NCBI RefSeq assembly: GCF_000485595.1
Contig: NW_014577258.1
Coordinates: 248,410-312,409 of the forward strand
DNA: 64,000 nt
Origin: Priapulus caudatus
Taxonomy: Eukaryota > Priapulida > Priapulimorpha > Priapulimorphida > Priapulidae
Reading direction: 5' to 3'
The position numbers and the translations under genes were made by a program. Shown here in pieces: positions 1 to 13,091 of this stretch. Position 1 is the stretch's first letter. Every line of letters starts with the position of its first letter. The notes beneath the pieces were generated by a model. The model did no database searches, was not told where the DNA came from, and saw only the letters and a list, made by a program, of their open reading frames with translations.

Positions 1-1210
1 ACCCCCTATGGTGTCCTAGGGGAGTCATTAGTAGTCCTCCTGTACTTTTCAAATCTGAAAGCCTGCTAACAGTAGCAGTAACACTCACTGACACTGGCAC
101 TATTCCTAACCGTATGGAGCAAACATTAATTTCCCTTGATTTCTGTGTTTTGGGGGCTCGTTTCAGAGAGTCATATCTCAGCTCTCGGAGTCATGCCACA
201 TTTGAAACTCGGCACCGATATGAGGAAAAGGCTCTAAATTAGTCATCTAAAATTTCAAGTCGATCCTTATCTCCGCTGCTCATTAAGGAGGCATACAACA
301 GTAAGCCTCCGGGTCTGTCATGTAGTTGTGACATTCCGTCAGGTGGCGTAGCCACGGCGACCGGTTGGTCATTTTTGTATTAGAAATTTGTTCAGACTAC
401 TTTGCAGAAATTCGCATCATGAGCTGGCAAAAGTTTCGAGTGGAGCATAGAGCATGAATCTGTAGTTATGTAACATATGTATCTTGTGTATGCAAAGTAA
501 CAATGTGAGTATTTTTATAGTTCTATACAGTATACTATATAGCCTGCGGCGGAGCGGAGGGCTAGCCTATGGTAGCCTAGGCTATAGCCTATACTCTATA
601 GTTCTAGAGCTTGTGAGTAGGGCCTAGTGTAGCTCTACTCTACTCTCTAGTAGTACTAATAGTAATAATACTAATATGGCCCGCGGATAGCTCAGTCCGC
701 TCTGTACTGAGTCTGTAGACTGTAGTGTAGACACTCACACTCACAGACACAGTCACACTGTGTAAGGGGTGCCACAAAAAGAGTGAAACGAGGATAATTA
801 TCTACTATTTTCTGGCACCAAATTAGTGTATTTTAATGTGCATATGCAAATAACATACATGATATTGGGCATAAAAGTACACGGCAATGTACACGGATAA
901 CTACATGTTTGTTTACATCAAATACATGTTTACCGGGACAGCGGAACCATGAGCGGAAGAACTGTTCATGGGCGTTCATTTGTTTTTTCTTTTACATACG
1001 AACCCAAAGATGGCGTTAAGAGCGGGCTCAATAATACAACGAATGTGATGTTTCGTCTGTTTCAATTAGCTTCTGCGTTCATTGCGTGTAACAGGTATCC
1101 TAGTTTGTACTTTTATATAATAATATAACAGCGGTTCACATGTTTCTTTGTTTGAGTGTTTCGAATTGAACCTACTCACACAGTCACAGTCACAGTCTGG
1201 CACGGGGGCT
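1..1210. other. Non-coding stretch, nothing recognised
   Basis: No ORF with coding character and no RNA gene is visible. It contains AT-rich single-copy DNA, and a run of short direct repeats of the type CTATA/TAGCCTA around 535-660. The segment near 680 (GGATAGCTCAGTCCG) looks faintly like a tRNA D-arm but has no matching acceptor stem. Confidence 0.5.
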
Positions 1211-1431
1211 GCGACTAGGGACAGCGCGTCTCCCATGGTACTGAATTCTCTCCCTAGAGGGCCTTATTATTATTATTTTGAATTAGGGATAGGATTAGGG
1301 TTAGGATTTGGGTTAGTGTTAGGGTTAACTGATTTTATAAATTGTTAATTAATAATGCGCCATCTAGCTGATCACTATCTCTCCCCTGAAACCTACTATT
1401 TCGGACTTGGGAGACGCGCTGTCCCTAGTGG
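1211..1431. mobile_element. Short inverted-repeat element with telomere-like core
   Basis: Positions 1215-1235 and 1408-1428 are perfect 21-bp inverted copies (left end CTAGGGACAGCGCG). The match extends outward by three more bases with one mismatch (GCGA against GCCA). The 170-bp core holds degenerate TTAGGG-type repeats at about 1276-1327. No protein is encoded, so this has the form of a MITE or foldback element. I could not identify a convincing target-site duplication. Family unknown. Confidence 0.7.
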
Positions 1432-2264
1432 CATCCTAACACGGGCACTTGAACAAGTTGAAGCGTTTCTTTCATAATAAAGTGATGCATGATGGTAGGC
1501 CTAAATAAACATGAAATGTATTTACTAATAAAGTCTAAAGACTTAATGTTATTGTTAATCTGTTCTCGTCTGCCAATTATCTGTAACAGTTTCTCGTAAA
1601 TGCAGGACAGACACTCCTCTGCAATACATTATACAATTTCACCGCACTCATGCCACTGCGCAAACTCGCTGAAGAGTAGGTGGGAAAGCGGTAGCGCCAA
1701 ATTTGCACAATGATTGCTTTGTTTCACATCTTCACAGCGCAAATACATATTGTTGGAATTGCTGATGATTGTTTAACAAGGTAAATCTGCTATTTTTGAC
1801 AGCCGAACTGCCAAAATGTGCTCAAATCACTAAAATTCCTCAAATGTTGATGCAAAACGACTGCTCACAATGATGTTAATACAAGCTGAATGCTCCAAAT
1901 GTTGGCGGCAGCGCTGATTTGTTGCAGAAAGTTTATTGTGCAGACAGGCAAACCAGCGCAGCCGCCAACGGTTGCCTGTGCCTGTCTCAGCTTATGTGAC
2001 ATTCCAACCATCGTCAGCGAGTTAGACACCATGGTGTTATATATAAATGTGTATGCTGTAGCATGAGTGTAGTGAGGCAGACTTGATTATTTTGCTAGTG
2101 GTTTTGCCCCCTAGGTAATATAAGTCGGTTACATCCATGAAGAATGCATAATAAGTTGTAACTTATCAGGTATATTGTAAGTTAAAATTGTTGGTACACA
2201 CAACAGATAGGTATTTTAACTTTTTATTTCTATTTTTATATCAGCACCCTTCACTGCTGTAAAG
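1432..2264. other. Intergenic / YEATS4 upstream region
   Basis: No coding exon is seen. A pyrimidine-rich run ending in ATATCAG at 2234-2244 directly before the YEATS4 start looks like a splice acceptor, so the 5' UTR is probably split and the true promoter lies somewhere upstream in this stretch. Confidence 0.4.
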
Positions 2265-3205
2265 ATGTCTGACTACGGCAGTGAGGGCGGCGGGCGTGTA
2301 AAGGGTTTGACCATCGTAAAGCCGATTGTGTACGGTAGTATCGCGCGATACTTTGGCAAGAAGCGGGAGGAAGACGGCCACACGCATCAGTGGAACGTTT
2401 ACGTAAAGCCTTACAGGAATGAAGACATGTCGACTTATGTGAAGAAAATTCACTTCAAGCTACACGAGAGCTATGCGAACCAAAACCGTATTGTAACAAA
2501 GCCACCTTATGAGGTATAGAAACAGCAATATCACCATGCATGTGTTAATGCAGATACTATATTAAGCCATGATATCAGAATATGCTGAGATTCTTTGTAT
2601 GTACTGCACATGGAGGAAGGGTTTAGAAACATCTCCATAAGAGAAGCCATGAGGATAAAGAAAATTGAGAAGAGAGCTTGTGAAAAAAGTTTTGAATATT
2701 GCTGGTGTTGCAGACATGTTAAAGCTATGCTGTACAGATGTATTACTAAAGCACAATTTATTTACAGGTGACTGAGACTGGCTGGGGCGAGTTTGAGATT
2801 GTCATCAAGATCTATTTCATTGATCCTACAGAGCGGCCGGTGACGCTCTACCAGTTCCTACGCCTTTTCCAGAGCCAGGCAAACATTATGCTCGGCAACA
2901 AGAATGTGGTTTCGGAGTTTTACGATGAGCTCATCTTTCACGAGCCAACGTCGATGATGCAGCAGTTGCTTAGCAGTTCCCGGCAGCTGACCCTTGGTGC
3001 ATGGAAGCATGAGACAGACTTTGTTGATAAGGAGGAGAAGACGCTGTCAGCCATCCTCGCTGCAAAAAGCAAGATTCGACAAGAGATTGCTGAGCTCAAT
3101 GACAAGCTGAAGGTGAGCAAGGAGGCACTGAAGGTATTGAAGGACGAGATCAGCAAAGCCGAGGCAGAGGGAGAGGAGGGGAAAGATGCTGGCATCAAAA
3201 CCTGA
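2265..3205 (+). CDS. YEATS4: YEATS domain-containing protein 4 (GAS41), complete, two exons
   Basis: Coding exons are 2265-2513 and 2768-3205, joined in phase 0 by a GT-AG intron (GAG|gtatag ... tttacag|GTG). The product is 228 residues, against 227 in human. The YEATS domain fills roughly residues 15-155. Residues matching the human acyl-lysine pocket are visible with a constant offset of four: His67, Ser69, Tyr70 (HESY) and Trp89/Phe92 (GWGEF). A charged coiled-coil tail follows from about 165 to the C-terminus. In other animals this nuclear protein reads acetylated or crotonylated histone H3 and is a subunit of the SRCAP and TIP60/p400 remodelling complexes, supporting H2A.Z deposition. 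The start is the conserved MSDYGS-type N-terminus. No frame breaks; identification is secure. Confidence 0.97.
2514..2767 (+). other. YEATS4 intron
   Basis: A 254-bp intron with a GTATAG donor and a TTTACAG acceptor. The single reading frame across both exons and the conserved sequence across the junction ([13 protein letters not shown]) fix both ends. Confidence 0.9.
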
Positions 3206-3341
3206 TCAATGAATGGATGAAGAGACTGAATGTAAGCAAGGAGGACTAAGAAGGTTTGCCATAGCTAAGGAGGAAGACAGGCAAGGTTATGGTTACCTGT
3301 TCAGTGCACCAATGGATGAGACTGGCACTGACGGAAGAGGC

Positions 3342-3392
<51 letters not shown>

Positions 3393-4303
3393 TAGAGAGA
3401 AGGCATAGCCGTTTCAGAGAACAGGAAGGTTGGTGGTCAAAAAATATGCTGACCAAGATAAGGGAGAGATATGTTAAGCAAGACACACTGAGAGAGGATA
3501 GGGGTAGCCGAGTGTGAGAAAAGGAAATTTGATGGTCGCAAAACATGCTCATTGAGCTAATATGGAGGTGTGCGAACAAAGGCGTATAGGTGAAAGAGTA
3601 TAGGCATAGCCAAAGAAAATGGGAATGATAGCATCGACCACAAAGTTGATACACTACCAGTAGCTTTTTAAAGATATATGGTGGGCCCACCCAGTCTGTA
3701 TGCTGAAGACCATCAATGTAGCTGAGCACTGCACAATATGGCAAAGCCACTGAGCTTGCACAGCAGGTATGAGTGTTGTATCTGTATGTAGTAATGTTCA
3801 TTCTGTGCCAAACAAATTGTAAAATTATTGCTTAAAATACATTATTTTGCATCTGAAGTTCACCACTGTCTCACTCTATGCTCACATTTGTAAAAACATC
3901 AACATTATGTGAACACGTGTGTAACGTGTGCTAGTTTCCTATGGAAACTTTGTTGTAGTGAGAGGTTAAGTTCTTTGTGAGCATAGGAAAGGTTCTTTTA
4001 ACCAAAAATATAGTATGGAATATACATAACTAAATAACCATTTTACTACCCAGAAAAAGTAAATGAGAAACAGTGGTGTGGAAAGTTGAGCACATTTGGG
4101 GAATTAAGTAATGTGCATTAAAACATCTTAATCCTTTGAAAACAATTAATGACTTGCAACCAACTGTTATTTTAAAGTTATTAATATAACGTTAATAGTA
4201 AGTGTATTGGATGGTCAAATATGGCCAAACGTTCATTTAAGAAATTGCTCACTAGGTGGCAGCATTATCTTAATCAGGACGCAAAATTTCGCAAAGGACA
4301 GAA
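3206..4303 (+). other. YEATS4 3' UTR and downstream intergenic DNA
   Basis: The stretch begins with the YEATS4 3' UTR, including a (GA)n run at 3344-3400. I do not see a canonical AATAAA close to the stop codon, so the 3' end of the transcript is not determined. Nothing else is recognised. Confidence 0.4.
3344..3400. repeat. (GA)n microsatellite in YEATS4 3' UTR
   Basis: About 55 bp of nearly uninterrupted GA dinucleotides 140 bp after the stop codon. Confidence 0.9.
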
Positions 4304-4472
4304 AGATGCGATATGATATGACTACTAGGCACTTTAATTTAATTAAAAAAATTTTTTTTTTAGAGTTAGGGTTAGGGTGTAGGTTAGGTTTAGGGTTTAG
4401 GTTAGGGTTTTTTTTTTTTAAGTGCCTAGTAGTCATATCCTAAGTGCCTAGTAGTCATATCATATCGCATCT
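4304..4472. mobile_element. Foldback element with telomere-like core
   Basis: A 31-bp sequence at 4304-4334 (AGATGCGATATGATATGACT...) is present as a perfect inverted copy at 4442-4472. A shortened extra copy of the right arm lies at 4419-4439. The core at about 4356-4410 is made of degenerate TTAGGG/TTAGGTTTAGGG units between an A/T run and a T run. Non-coding; MITE or foldback type. Confidence 0.75.
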
Positions 4473-6399
4473 AACTGCCGGGTGCCAAAATTTCCCCGAT
4501 GGGTTTTTTGTTTCTGAAATCCTTGAAATTAACTCGTATAACTCGTTCCAATTAATACAACCAGTTAAACGTTAATTCTGTCGTTCACAACCTTAAAGCT
4601 CTGTAGTAGACACCGCAAATTGAAGTGATTCACGTATTTTGTCACCCATACAGATGTACACTGCTATCTGCACACTGGAAAGCTAAAACAGTGCTCAGCG
4701 CCACCTAAATGCAGTAAAATTAATGGGTTTATAAGTGCTGACCTAATAAAAATAGTGGTAGCATTGATATGAAAACATGTGTTTTTCCAAAGTTGCCTGT
4801 TTATATAGTGTGCTAACTGCTAACTGCAATTAGATCAATAATGGAAACTACAACATTATTAAAAACTTATCCTGTAGTAAACATCCTTATATGCACTCGG
4901 ATCTTGTGACATTATAGATAATCACTTATAGCACATTATAGCAATCACTTGCAATTTCATAATTCCACACCTACTTACATTACTTTATACACACTTGTGC
5001 AATTGTCCATATATTTTATATATGTGGAATATCCATAATTGATTGCATCTCGCATCAGGCAATCCACATGTATGGCATCTTTTCGTTTTGAGCTTACATA
5101 GTGAATTAGGAATGGTCATATACGGTAAAGGTGACGTGCAATGCCGTCTTCATTGTGATTGCGATTGGTGGTCTTCTCTATATATACGAATCTTATAAAC
5201 CCCGTGTAATCGTCTGTGAATATATAATAGGAACTTTACTTTATATTGCTACAGCCCCTAATCAGGCCCGTTGCCAGCTTTATATTGGGGGGTGGGGTTC
5301 GTTTTTAAATTTTGGCAATTTGTGAGGGCGCGAACCGACCGAGCGGGGGAAAGAGGGTGTGGGAGTATGTGTGCACGATGGAGATTTTGCAATTATTACA
5401 CTAAAATGGAGCGATCTGATGCATACCTGAGGTAAAAAAAAAAAAATTGCTCGAGGGGGTGTTCGTGCGAAACCCCCCGAACCCCCCCCCCCTGGCTACG
5501 GGCCTGCCATAATTAACTCCCGGCTCATTAATTGCTGAGAGAGTACTATTACAGCAACCCACGCTTGCTGCTCTCAAGAATAGTTTAAACAGATGCAAGA
5601 AGAGGTAGACGCTCTTGCAAATGCGGGTCGTATCGGATAGCTCTATGTTTACTAACATACTGCGTACCCGTGTAAATTGTCTGTAATAAATATGCCTATC
5701 ACCACGAACGTAAATAATAGAGCACATATTTATCATCTATAAAACGCCATTCCGCGCATGCGAGTTGCCGATAAGCAACATAAAAGCCGTTAACGGCGCG
5801 CGTGCCCTATGAAATTAATAAGTGCTAGTATCTACACATGGCCAGCAGAAGTTCTCACGGAAAGCCTGCCGTGTGTTACAAAGCCTAGAGGTGTGAGATT
5901 CTCAACCGAAATGCATTTCCGTTTAGTTGCTGCGCGCGTGGTTGCGAGGAATAGCAGCTGATAGCATCGCGAGCCCCCCTGACACCGCGCAACTGCCCGC
6001 GCACTCACGGATATCGTATTTAAAATCATTCAGTCGCTGTGCTTCAGCAGAAGTGGCATTACATCGCACGCGTAAGCGATACGTGTAAAGAGATGGTAAA
6101 ATATGAGTTGGGAAATGTCTCGTCGAATTATGTGTGTGCCGTGATCCATACTGAGTTCTTATGATGAGGAGGGCACGCGCTCGCACAACGTGTGTGGTAT
6201 GTTACAACAAATACAGGAGCTGTTCAGCATGAAGGAACTAGCTGTCAGATGATGAATATCAGCTCATATAAATCGGCAAGGAGAGCACACAGCTGTACGA
6301 CGGAGTGACGCAGCAGAAACATCCAGCCTTCCGTCCATTAGGTATATAGTTTCTGTTGTTACAGAACTGAGCACATACTCGGAGAAAAGGAGCTGGTAA

Positions 6400-6403
6400 G
6401 GGG

Positions 6404-6435
<32 letters not shown>

Positions 6436-6592
6436 GAGAGAGAGAGAGAGGAGAGAGAGAGAGGGGGGAGGGGAAACAGACATAACAGACAAGCACAAGG
6501 TCAGGCACGAACACGGACGGACGGACGGACGGACAGTCAGACAGACAGACAGAAAGATGCGCGCAGAGAGAGAGAGAGAGAGAGGAAAGAAG
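6400..6592. repeat. (GA)n / (CGGA)n / (CAGA)n cluster
   Basis: Consecutive purine-rich microsatellites: GA tracts at 6401-6475, CGGA then CAGA units at about 6518-6555, and a second GA tract at 6566-6592. Confidence 0.85.
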
Positions 6593-8843
6593 AGAGGCTG
6601 ATTGCCAAGTATTTGAAAGTATTTGAAAGTTATTGAAGACTGTGCCCGTGTTGGCGGCAGACGCACCGTAGCGGCAGTAATCCTTGTTGGATAACCTGTT
6701 CTGAAGAAAAGGTTCGCCGACGCAGGCGTAAGTACTAATATTAATAAGTTACACGACTGTACATTCATTTATTTGAGCGTAGTAACTGGAGCCGCTGAGA
6801 TTTAACGGAACTGGAACTTTACGGAGACTCCGGCAGGCATGATGTGAAAAAGGCTAGCATGCATGCGTTTATTACACTCTTATGGTTTCGCGAGAGACAA
6901 GATAAAATACGGCTACGTTTTTGCGAGCCCACTATAGCCACAACAAAACTCGGCGTTGAGATCGAAAAAACTATTTTTGCCATCGTACATTATCTAGATA
7001 AACCCGTACATACATTGTCACTTGTTGCATGATAATTTAATCATGAGAGGGGAACAAACAATTTGTAGATTGTTAGTTTTATTTTTATGCATTGCAGCAG
7101 GAGTAAATAATGACATTATTTACCCCCTGATTGCAGTCGTATTTTTTATTTGTAAATAACTTATTTAGGGTGAGCTACACTTGAATGATCGTAACGAGTT
7201 CTGTAAATGCCATCAAATATTAAATCCTGTCACTGATCGTTAATTTCTACATGAAAGCTTTTATCATCGCGTGCTATATCGTTCTGCTCTACAGCACCGC
7301 GAATACGTACCAGATTTGTTGATGGTTGGTTGTTATTATATCCAAGCGATGAAAGAATATACTTTTGAGAAATAACTTAATTGCTTTCTGTGCAGACGCT
7401 GTCTCACTACATGAGAAATCTCACGTAAAGTATATATATACTCAACTCGGAAATGATTTCGATCAATCCTATAGAAATATATAGAGATATAGTCTAACTA
7501 GTATATTATTTCTATTGTTAATCCAAAACCGTGTCGCTGCTTGAGCACAGACTTGGCATGTGAAAACTTTTACATGCAATTATTATAAGTGACAGACATA
7601 TCACAGTAGACAATCGGCATGCAATTTAGTGTTGACTATCATTTGTGTACGAATCTTTGCCCTAAGGTGCAAGCTAACACATACGTAGTTCATGTGATCG
7701 TTTTTTTTTCATATGGGCGTGGGGGCAATTTTCAGAATGCATCGAAGGTCAATATATATATATTACGAAGGTCTTTGAGGTCGGATGATATTCGCAACAG
7801 TGTTTTCGTTGCGAATAAATGAATGAACATGTTTTCTATTATATGATCTTATTTTAGCATTTTACAAAAAACGATTGACGGCGGTGTTCTTATTCGACGT
7901 CAATGCGACGGAGACTCGAGACACTCGATGCAACGCACAACCTCCCTTTAGCACACAAACAGTCGGTCGAATTTAGACGCACTTTCTTTGTTAGTTTTAA
8001 ATTTTGCATACCGCACCCGCTTACAGCTAACGAAGTGCGCCATATGTCTGCAGATGTTCTCCAGGAAGTAAATTCCAGTGCAAGATAGAATCTTTCATGC
8101 GATTTCCTGCAGTGAGTGCGCGTTTAGTGTTTATAGCTCTATGTGAACGCAAAGAATTCGGACATGCTATAGGAAATGCCTACGCAATAGATAGAAACTC
8201 TCACATCTTGTCTATCCATAGCTAAATAAATAGAAAAACATGTCGCCAGAAACACTGCAGGGAAAATGAGGAAATTCGATATCAGCACTCTATGTCATGT
8301 ATATTATGTCATTATATATATATATATATATATCATTAAATTTGTGGAATCGAAATCGTGTGCAAATCTGCACATACCCGTACACGGTACTCTTTATTAG
8401 GTCCTATGTTGTCCAGCTTTTTTACCTACCAGTCTTACGGCGATTCAACTTCAAGCCGTGCGTATGTATAGAATCATGGCCACACGTGCAGACACACTCA
8501 GCGCGACGAACGACTGTAGGCCTATTTGTTATGACGCGCCACGTCTTAACGCAACCATCCTCGAGGTTTGTCTCAGTGGAGATGAAAAGAGACGAAAGCC
8601 CCTGCGGTAAAACGCACAATGTGCGTCTACTTAGTTCCCTTCCTGCCAAGATTGAACGCGTAGTAGGTTTAACTACAAACGCGTAGAAGCCATTTCCAGA
8701 ATAAATTGCTTCGTTTCACGCGGCAAAATCAATGATAGAAAGCAAAGAGCACTTGAATGCAGTAAAGGCATAATGGTGCGAACGTTCTTTGTGCTGTCGT
8801 CTCAGTATAAATATTTTCCTACCGTTTATCCGTGCTCGACGCT

Positions 8844-8844
<1 letters not shown>

Positions 8845-8882
<38 letters not shown>

Positions 8883-8925
8883 TATATACATATACATACA
8901 TATATACATATATACATATATGTAT
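8845..8925. repeat. (TA)n microsatellite
   Basis: Alternating TA with a few ATACAT interruptions; accounts for the open frames translating to Tyr-Ile repeats on both strands. Confidence 0.85.
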
Positions 8926-9104
8926 ATATTCCAGAGACGTCTGTGACGCGAAAATCCGTAATATTAATCACATTTTATTATTGACTGCCGTTATATAATT
9001 GAAGATGCGTTCCTACAGAAAATCTTAAGATTATAATTTATTCCGACGAGTTGCTGATTTTGCACTGCTTCTTGTAGCAGCCTGAGGTTATTATGAATGA
9101 ATTG

Positions 9105-10195
9105 TGTAGTGAAGCGGAATTCGTTATAAAGAAATACCACGTGTAAATAAATATCACGTGTAAACCACGCGCGTCCTAGTGACGGCAGCAAGGAAAGCAA
9201 ACGGCCTACTTAAGAATGCAGATTAGCAAAATACAAGGTAGGCTGGCACACAGATTGACATCGTAAGAAAGTCATTTCTCGGCAGTACGGGTACGCTCAG
9301 GCACGTAGGCCGCCCTGTAAGACAAAACATCAATCTCCCTATCTGTGGAAAATAGCGAGAGCGCTCGGTGGCCGGTACGGTCAACGGGCGTGGCTACAGC
9401 CATACGCACGTCACATAGGAGGCTAATTGATATAGAAAAAGAGAATAAATACAGAGGGCTTTGGGATAGAAAGGGGAGAACCACCCGGTCTCTCGATCTG
9501 TGAGTATGGTTAGACAGCGCTTGGTCAGCGCATGTCTGGCATGTTTTTACCTCCGCCGGGGGCTTGGCGGGGGTTATGTTTTCACCGGCGTGTGTTTGAG
9601 TGTTGGTTTGTGGGTTTGTGGGTTTGTTAACATGCACGTTTCAGTTCACTTCCGCTAGGTGCGCTGGCTGTAGACTTACAAACACGCAACCACAGGCTAA
9701 GGGGCTACCACAGTCCTCCCCCACCTGCACGCTCGCACTAATCCGGATCCAATTAATTAATTAATTAATTAATTAATTTTTCCACTTAATTAATTAACTA
9801 ATTAATAAAAAATTCCACATTGAGAGAATTCAGCTGCCTTGGCGGAGGTGCTCTCCGAGTGCTCTAGTCTTGTATATGTTTCGTAGTTTAGATCTTACCG
9901 TATTCGTGTACAGTATGCGTCTAAACGTATAAGACTGGTACTTGTATTTGCGTGTGTAAACTCTTTTGAGATATTGCATTACGTATGTAACTAATAACTG
10001 GTCTCTGTAAGATTGTGTAAGAATTAAATAGACATTTGGTTGTACGTTATAGTTTCGTGTCTGTCTATTATTTGCGCTAAACCTCGGGGTACCTCACAAG
10101 GGTGCCCGCGCCATAGCAGAACCTGGGCAGACACTATACGGTCACGAGCCTCACACACGAGAGTACACGTATATGAGCGAAACTACTTCATTACA
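9105..10195 (+). repeat. 5' LTR, interrupted by an insertion
   Basis: It aligns to the 3' LTR end to end except for a 321-bp insertion at 9548-9868 and a small difference near its start, where about 20 bp around CACGTGTAAATAAATATC is replaced in the other copy. Without the insertion it is about 770 bp against 761 bp for the 3' LTR. Confidence 0.9.
9548..9868. mobile_element. 321-bp MITE-like insertion inside the 5' LTR
   Basis: Absent from the 3' LTR, where the flanks GGCATGTTTT and CTTGTATATG are adjacent, so it inserted after the retrotransposon. It starts ACCTCCGCC and carries the inverted GGCGGAGGT near its right end. An (ATTA)n run lies at about 9749-9800. A related copy of its first 80 bp lies in reverse orientation at 35595-35675, so the family is dispersed. 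Confidence 0.8.
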
Positions 10196-10197
10196 AC

Positions 10198-10207
10198 TGG
10201 TGCCGTG
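10198..10207 (+). promoter_or_regulatory. Retrotransposon primer binding site (tRNA-His type)
   Basis: TGGTGCCGTG is complementary to the last ten bases of a tRNA-His acceptor including CCA. The match stops after ten bases. It is two bases from the LTR end, the expected position for minus-strand priming. Confidence 0.65.
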
Positions 10208-12532
10208 CTAACAGAAGCTTGGTAAAGTAACATTTAATAGACAGAAACGTTTGTGTATGATATATGTGTTTAATGTATGTCTAATATAGATTAAAAGAAT
10301 ATTTGTTATATTCCTACCTTTAACAAACGTTCTAACGTACGTACAGTACATCAAATACGTTTTCCTCTAAGGGAGGTTTGTTTCTAATAGACGTCATTTT
10401 AATTAGTGTTGTTGTTTGTCATATATGTATTCGTTTTCTAATATGACTGTTGTTTTTATGTATACTCGGTATGTCGGTATACAATCCGAGATCTATGTCC
10501 GTATACATCTACCACGTAGAGTGTATACATCTACATTCGTCGCGTGTGAGCGCAGAGACGAAAGCCACGTATCACTGCCGTAAGAAATGAACATGAAACC
10601 GTAAGTGCACGTTTATGCCTGTGATTGCTGATTGGTGAATCTGCGCATGATCTGTTGATTATTATATAAACCCTTTACCATGAATATACCCTAGGGCTAT
10701 TAACATTACTTTACCTTTATTGTCAGACGATGAAACTGAGATTTCATTTTTCGACAGTGTTTATGTACCACCTTGTAAAGGAGATACAAGGCTAGTTTTT
10801 AGTGTTTTCAGTTGTCGTAATTAAACTGGAAATGACAGTTTTTAATCCGTATGTTTTATGATACTTTCTTCACCCACCCACCCCACCAGCACTATCGCCC
10901 GCCTTGTGAGTTTCTCAACTGCGTCGTACAATGCCAATTCATATCTAGATACGTACAGTGGTATCACTCAGGGTAATTAAGAATACCGCAGAAGGTAAGA
11001 TTAGTTACGCATTTACTTGCCGTAGAAAGGCGAGGTTGGGTGTTGCAGAGCCATGACGAACAGAGAGAACCTAGAATTGCTGCAAATTGTCCACAACGAT
11101 TTACGAAAGTAAAGGTGAGACGCTAGCGAAAGTCATTAACGGTTAACGAGGTCAGAGAGCCGTCGAATTGCCCCAGGCTTGTACTATCACCAGCGCAGCG
11201 AAACTATCACGCCATTCACTAATAAACGTTGGCATATACCAGCTACGGGTTTGAGGGCACCTATGTGGCTATATTTTTTCCTATATACAGGGTTTGAGAA
11301 AAGGTCAACCAGGTTGAAGAACAAATAATAAAATGCCACTCACATTTACAGTGCTCATGTCACTGCGATTTGTACCCCCCTAGGGCCCAAAAAACAACCA
11401 CCCCTTACCGTCTACCTGTTTCATTATGCAACGTACATTTATGCACGCATATTCTGTTATGACGATACTTGAGAGCCGCCTAGTCGACTCCCTCTGATTA
11501 ACAACAGGTTAGATAAACGGGACTTCATTTGCGTTGGTCAGCCAAGTGCCTTGGTAGGAGGATCACCTACGAAGCTGCTGAAGCCCTGCAACAAGCGCAA
11601 AACACTAATCAAACACTGAGAGATAATAGCACTTCGTTATTTTAGTCTTCGTTTATTTTTATTATTATTATGTTTTATTCTTTCCAGCCGTAATACAGTA
11701 CTACAGCGAGAGTGCTAGATAGAACACGCAGAGATATTATATAAGGGATTTAACTGATTATGCTTTAACCATATAACCAGGCAACCCAACCACTAACCCT
11801 CCCCCCATACATTGCATATCGTGAGCAAATTATGTTGTATGATCAGGCGCAGATTCTAACTGATTTAGTATTTTCAGGCATAGAAGTGCACAGGCGTCAG
11901 TAACGGCACGTGTTTTTGTTTGTTGTTTACCACCTAATTCTTTTTAGTTTTTGACCTCCCAATGCATGTTTAACTTTTTATGATTTCACTTGTGTGTACT
12001 TTTAAAACGTACCATTATGTATTGATTACGACTTTGCACGTTTATCGCAGGCTTACCTTTTTGGTTTCATTGAAATTGCGTTTTATCTATGTTTTTTTTT
12101 TCAATCTATATTTCTTTACATTAATTTTCTTTTTGCAACTACGTAATAACGGGATTTTTAATACATGTATAACTTGTACGAAGGCGTCTTATAACACCTT
12201 CAACTTTGTTTATTTCGTTTGGTTTGTTGATTATGATATCCACAAACAGTGAATAATCGCATGTTGATAAGTGTTCACAGCATTTCTGTCTCGTCACTAC
12301 TTCTGCTAACACCGTGGATACAGACTACAACAATGCGACCATACTCAAACGTTTCTAACCTTGGGAAAACACCATGAGCTACGTTACGATTATCCGGTAA
12401 CTCGGTAACTCACATTGTGCGTTGCATTATAACGTTCACGATGTCTAATCCTTCTCTACTCTTCCACCAAGTCACTACCACACCAGATATTCTACACCGC
12501 CAATCAGCCGATTCAGACGACAACGAATCACC

Positions 12533-13091
12533 ATGACAACGCCAACAACGGACACCACCACAACGGACACCACCACCACCACCACGGACACGAGCGCAAC
12601 CATCAGGAGCCCCGAACCCCGAGGTTTCAACGTCGACAGCATCGAAGCGGCCGATCGAAAATGGCGCCATCGCCTAGCACTCATGGCGGAAATTCGACCA
12701 ACAAGAGTTCTTGCTGTCGCCCCGATGCCACGTTCCAGCACATCTACCCTTCCACCCACCACCTCCTTCACCCCTCCCCCCACACGTTCCTCACCACAAA
12801 CCCAGATTCCCACCCCAAACTATACCCCTACCTCCCCTTCCCCCTCAGACGGACCCAACCGGACACCCACATTCCCACTCACGAATATATCTCCTACTAT
12901 ATTCCCCCTACACCTACACGCAACCCCAAGAGCGACCCCCACCCTGCTACTTCGGCTTCGGCCGCCCGGACCCAGCGTACACCTGGACTGCCTACTACGA
13001 CCACATGGAGTCCTGGCATCGACGCAGATACGACGTCTTGATGTTATGGAGTGAGGAACTCAGACGATACATCGTCCGAGCGCGGCCCTAA
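12533..13091 (+). CDS. Uncharacterised Thr/Pro-rich reading frames of the LTR element
   Basis: Three overlapping frames are open here: 12533-13054, 12661-13041 and 12711-13091. The first begins with an ACN-rich repeat (Thr/Asp), then a segment including DSIEAADRKWRHRLALMAE. The third ends in an aromatic and charged tail (AYYDHMESWHRRR) with the stop at 13091. I recognise no gag, env or pol domain. The strong C-richness makes several frames open by composition. It may be a degenerate or novel accessory protein of the element, or not coding at all. Confidence 0.25.

Larger units (their letters stand above)
4473..9100. other. Long region without recognisable genes
   Basis: I see no conserved exon. 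Contents: AT-rich DNA; a repeat remnant at 5440-5510 with a long C run before TGGCTACGGGCC; (GA)n at 6401-6475 and 6566-6592; (CGGA)n/(CAGA)n at 6518-6555; (TA)n at 8316-8332 and 8845-8925. Open frames here are short, lack homology I can recognise, and overlap simple repeats. Confidence 0.5.

Noticed and set aside
675-720. tRNA-like GGATAGCTCAGTCCG
   Set aside because: No acceptor stem, anticodon arm or T-arm can be drawn around it.
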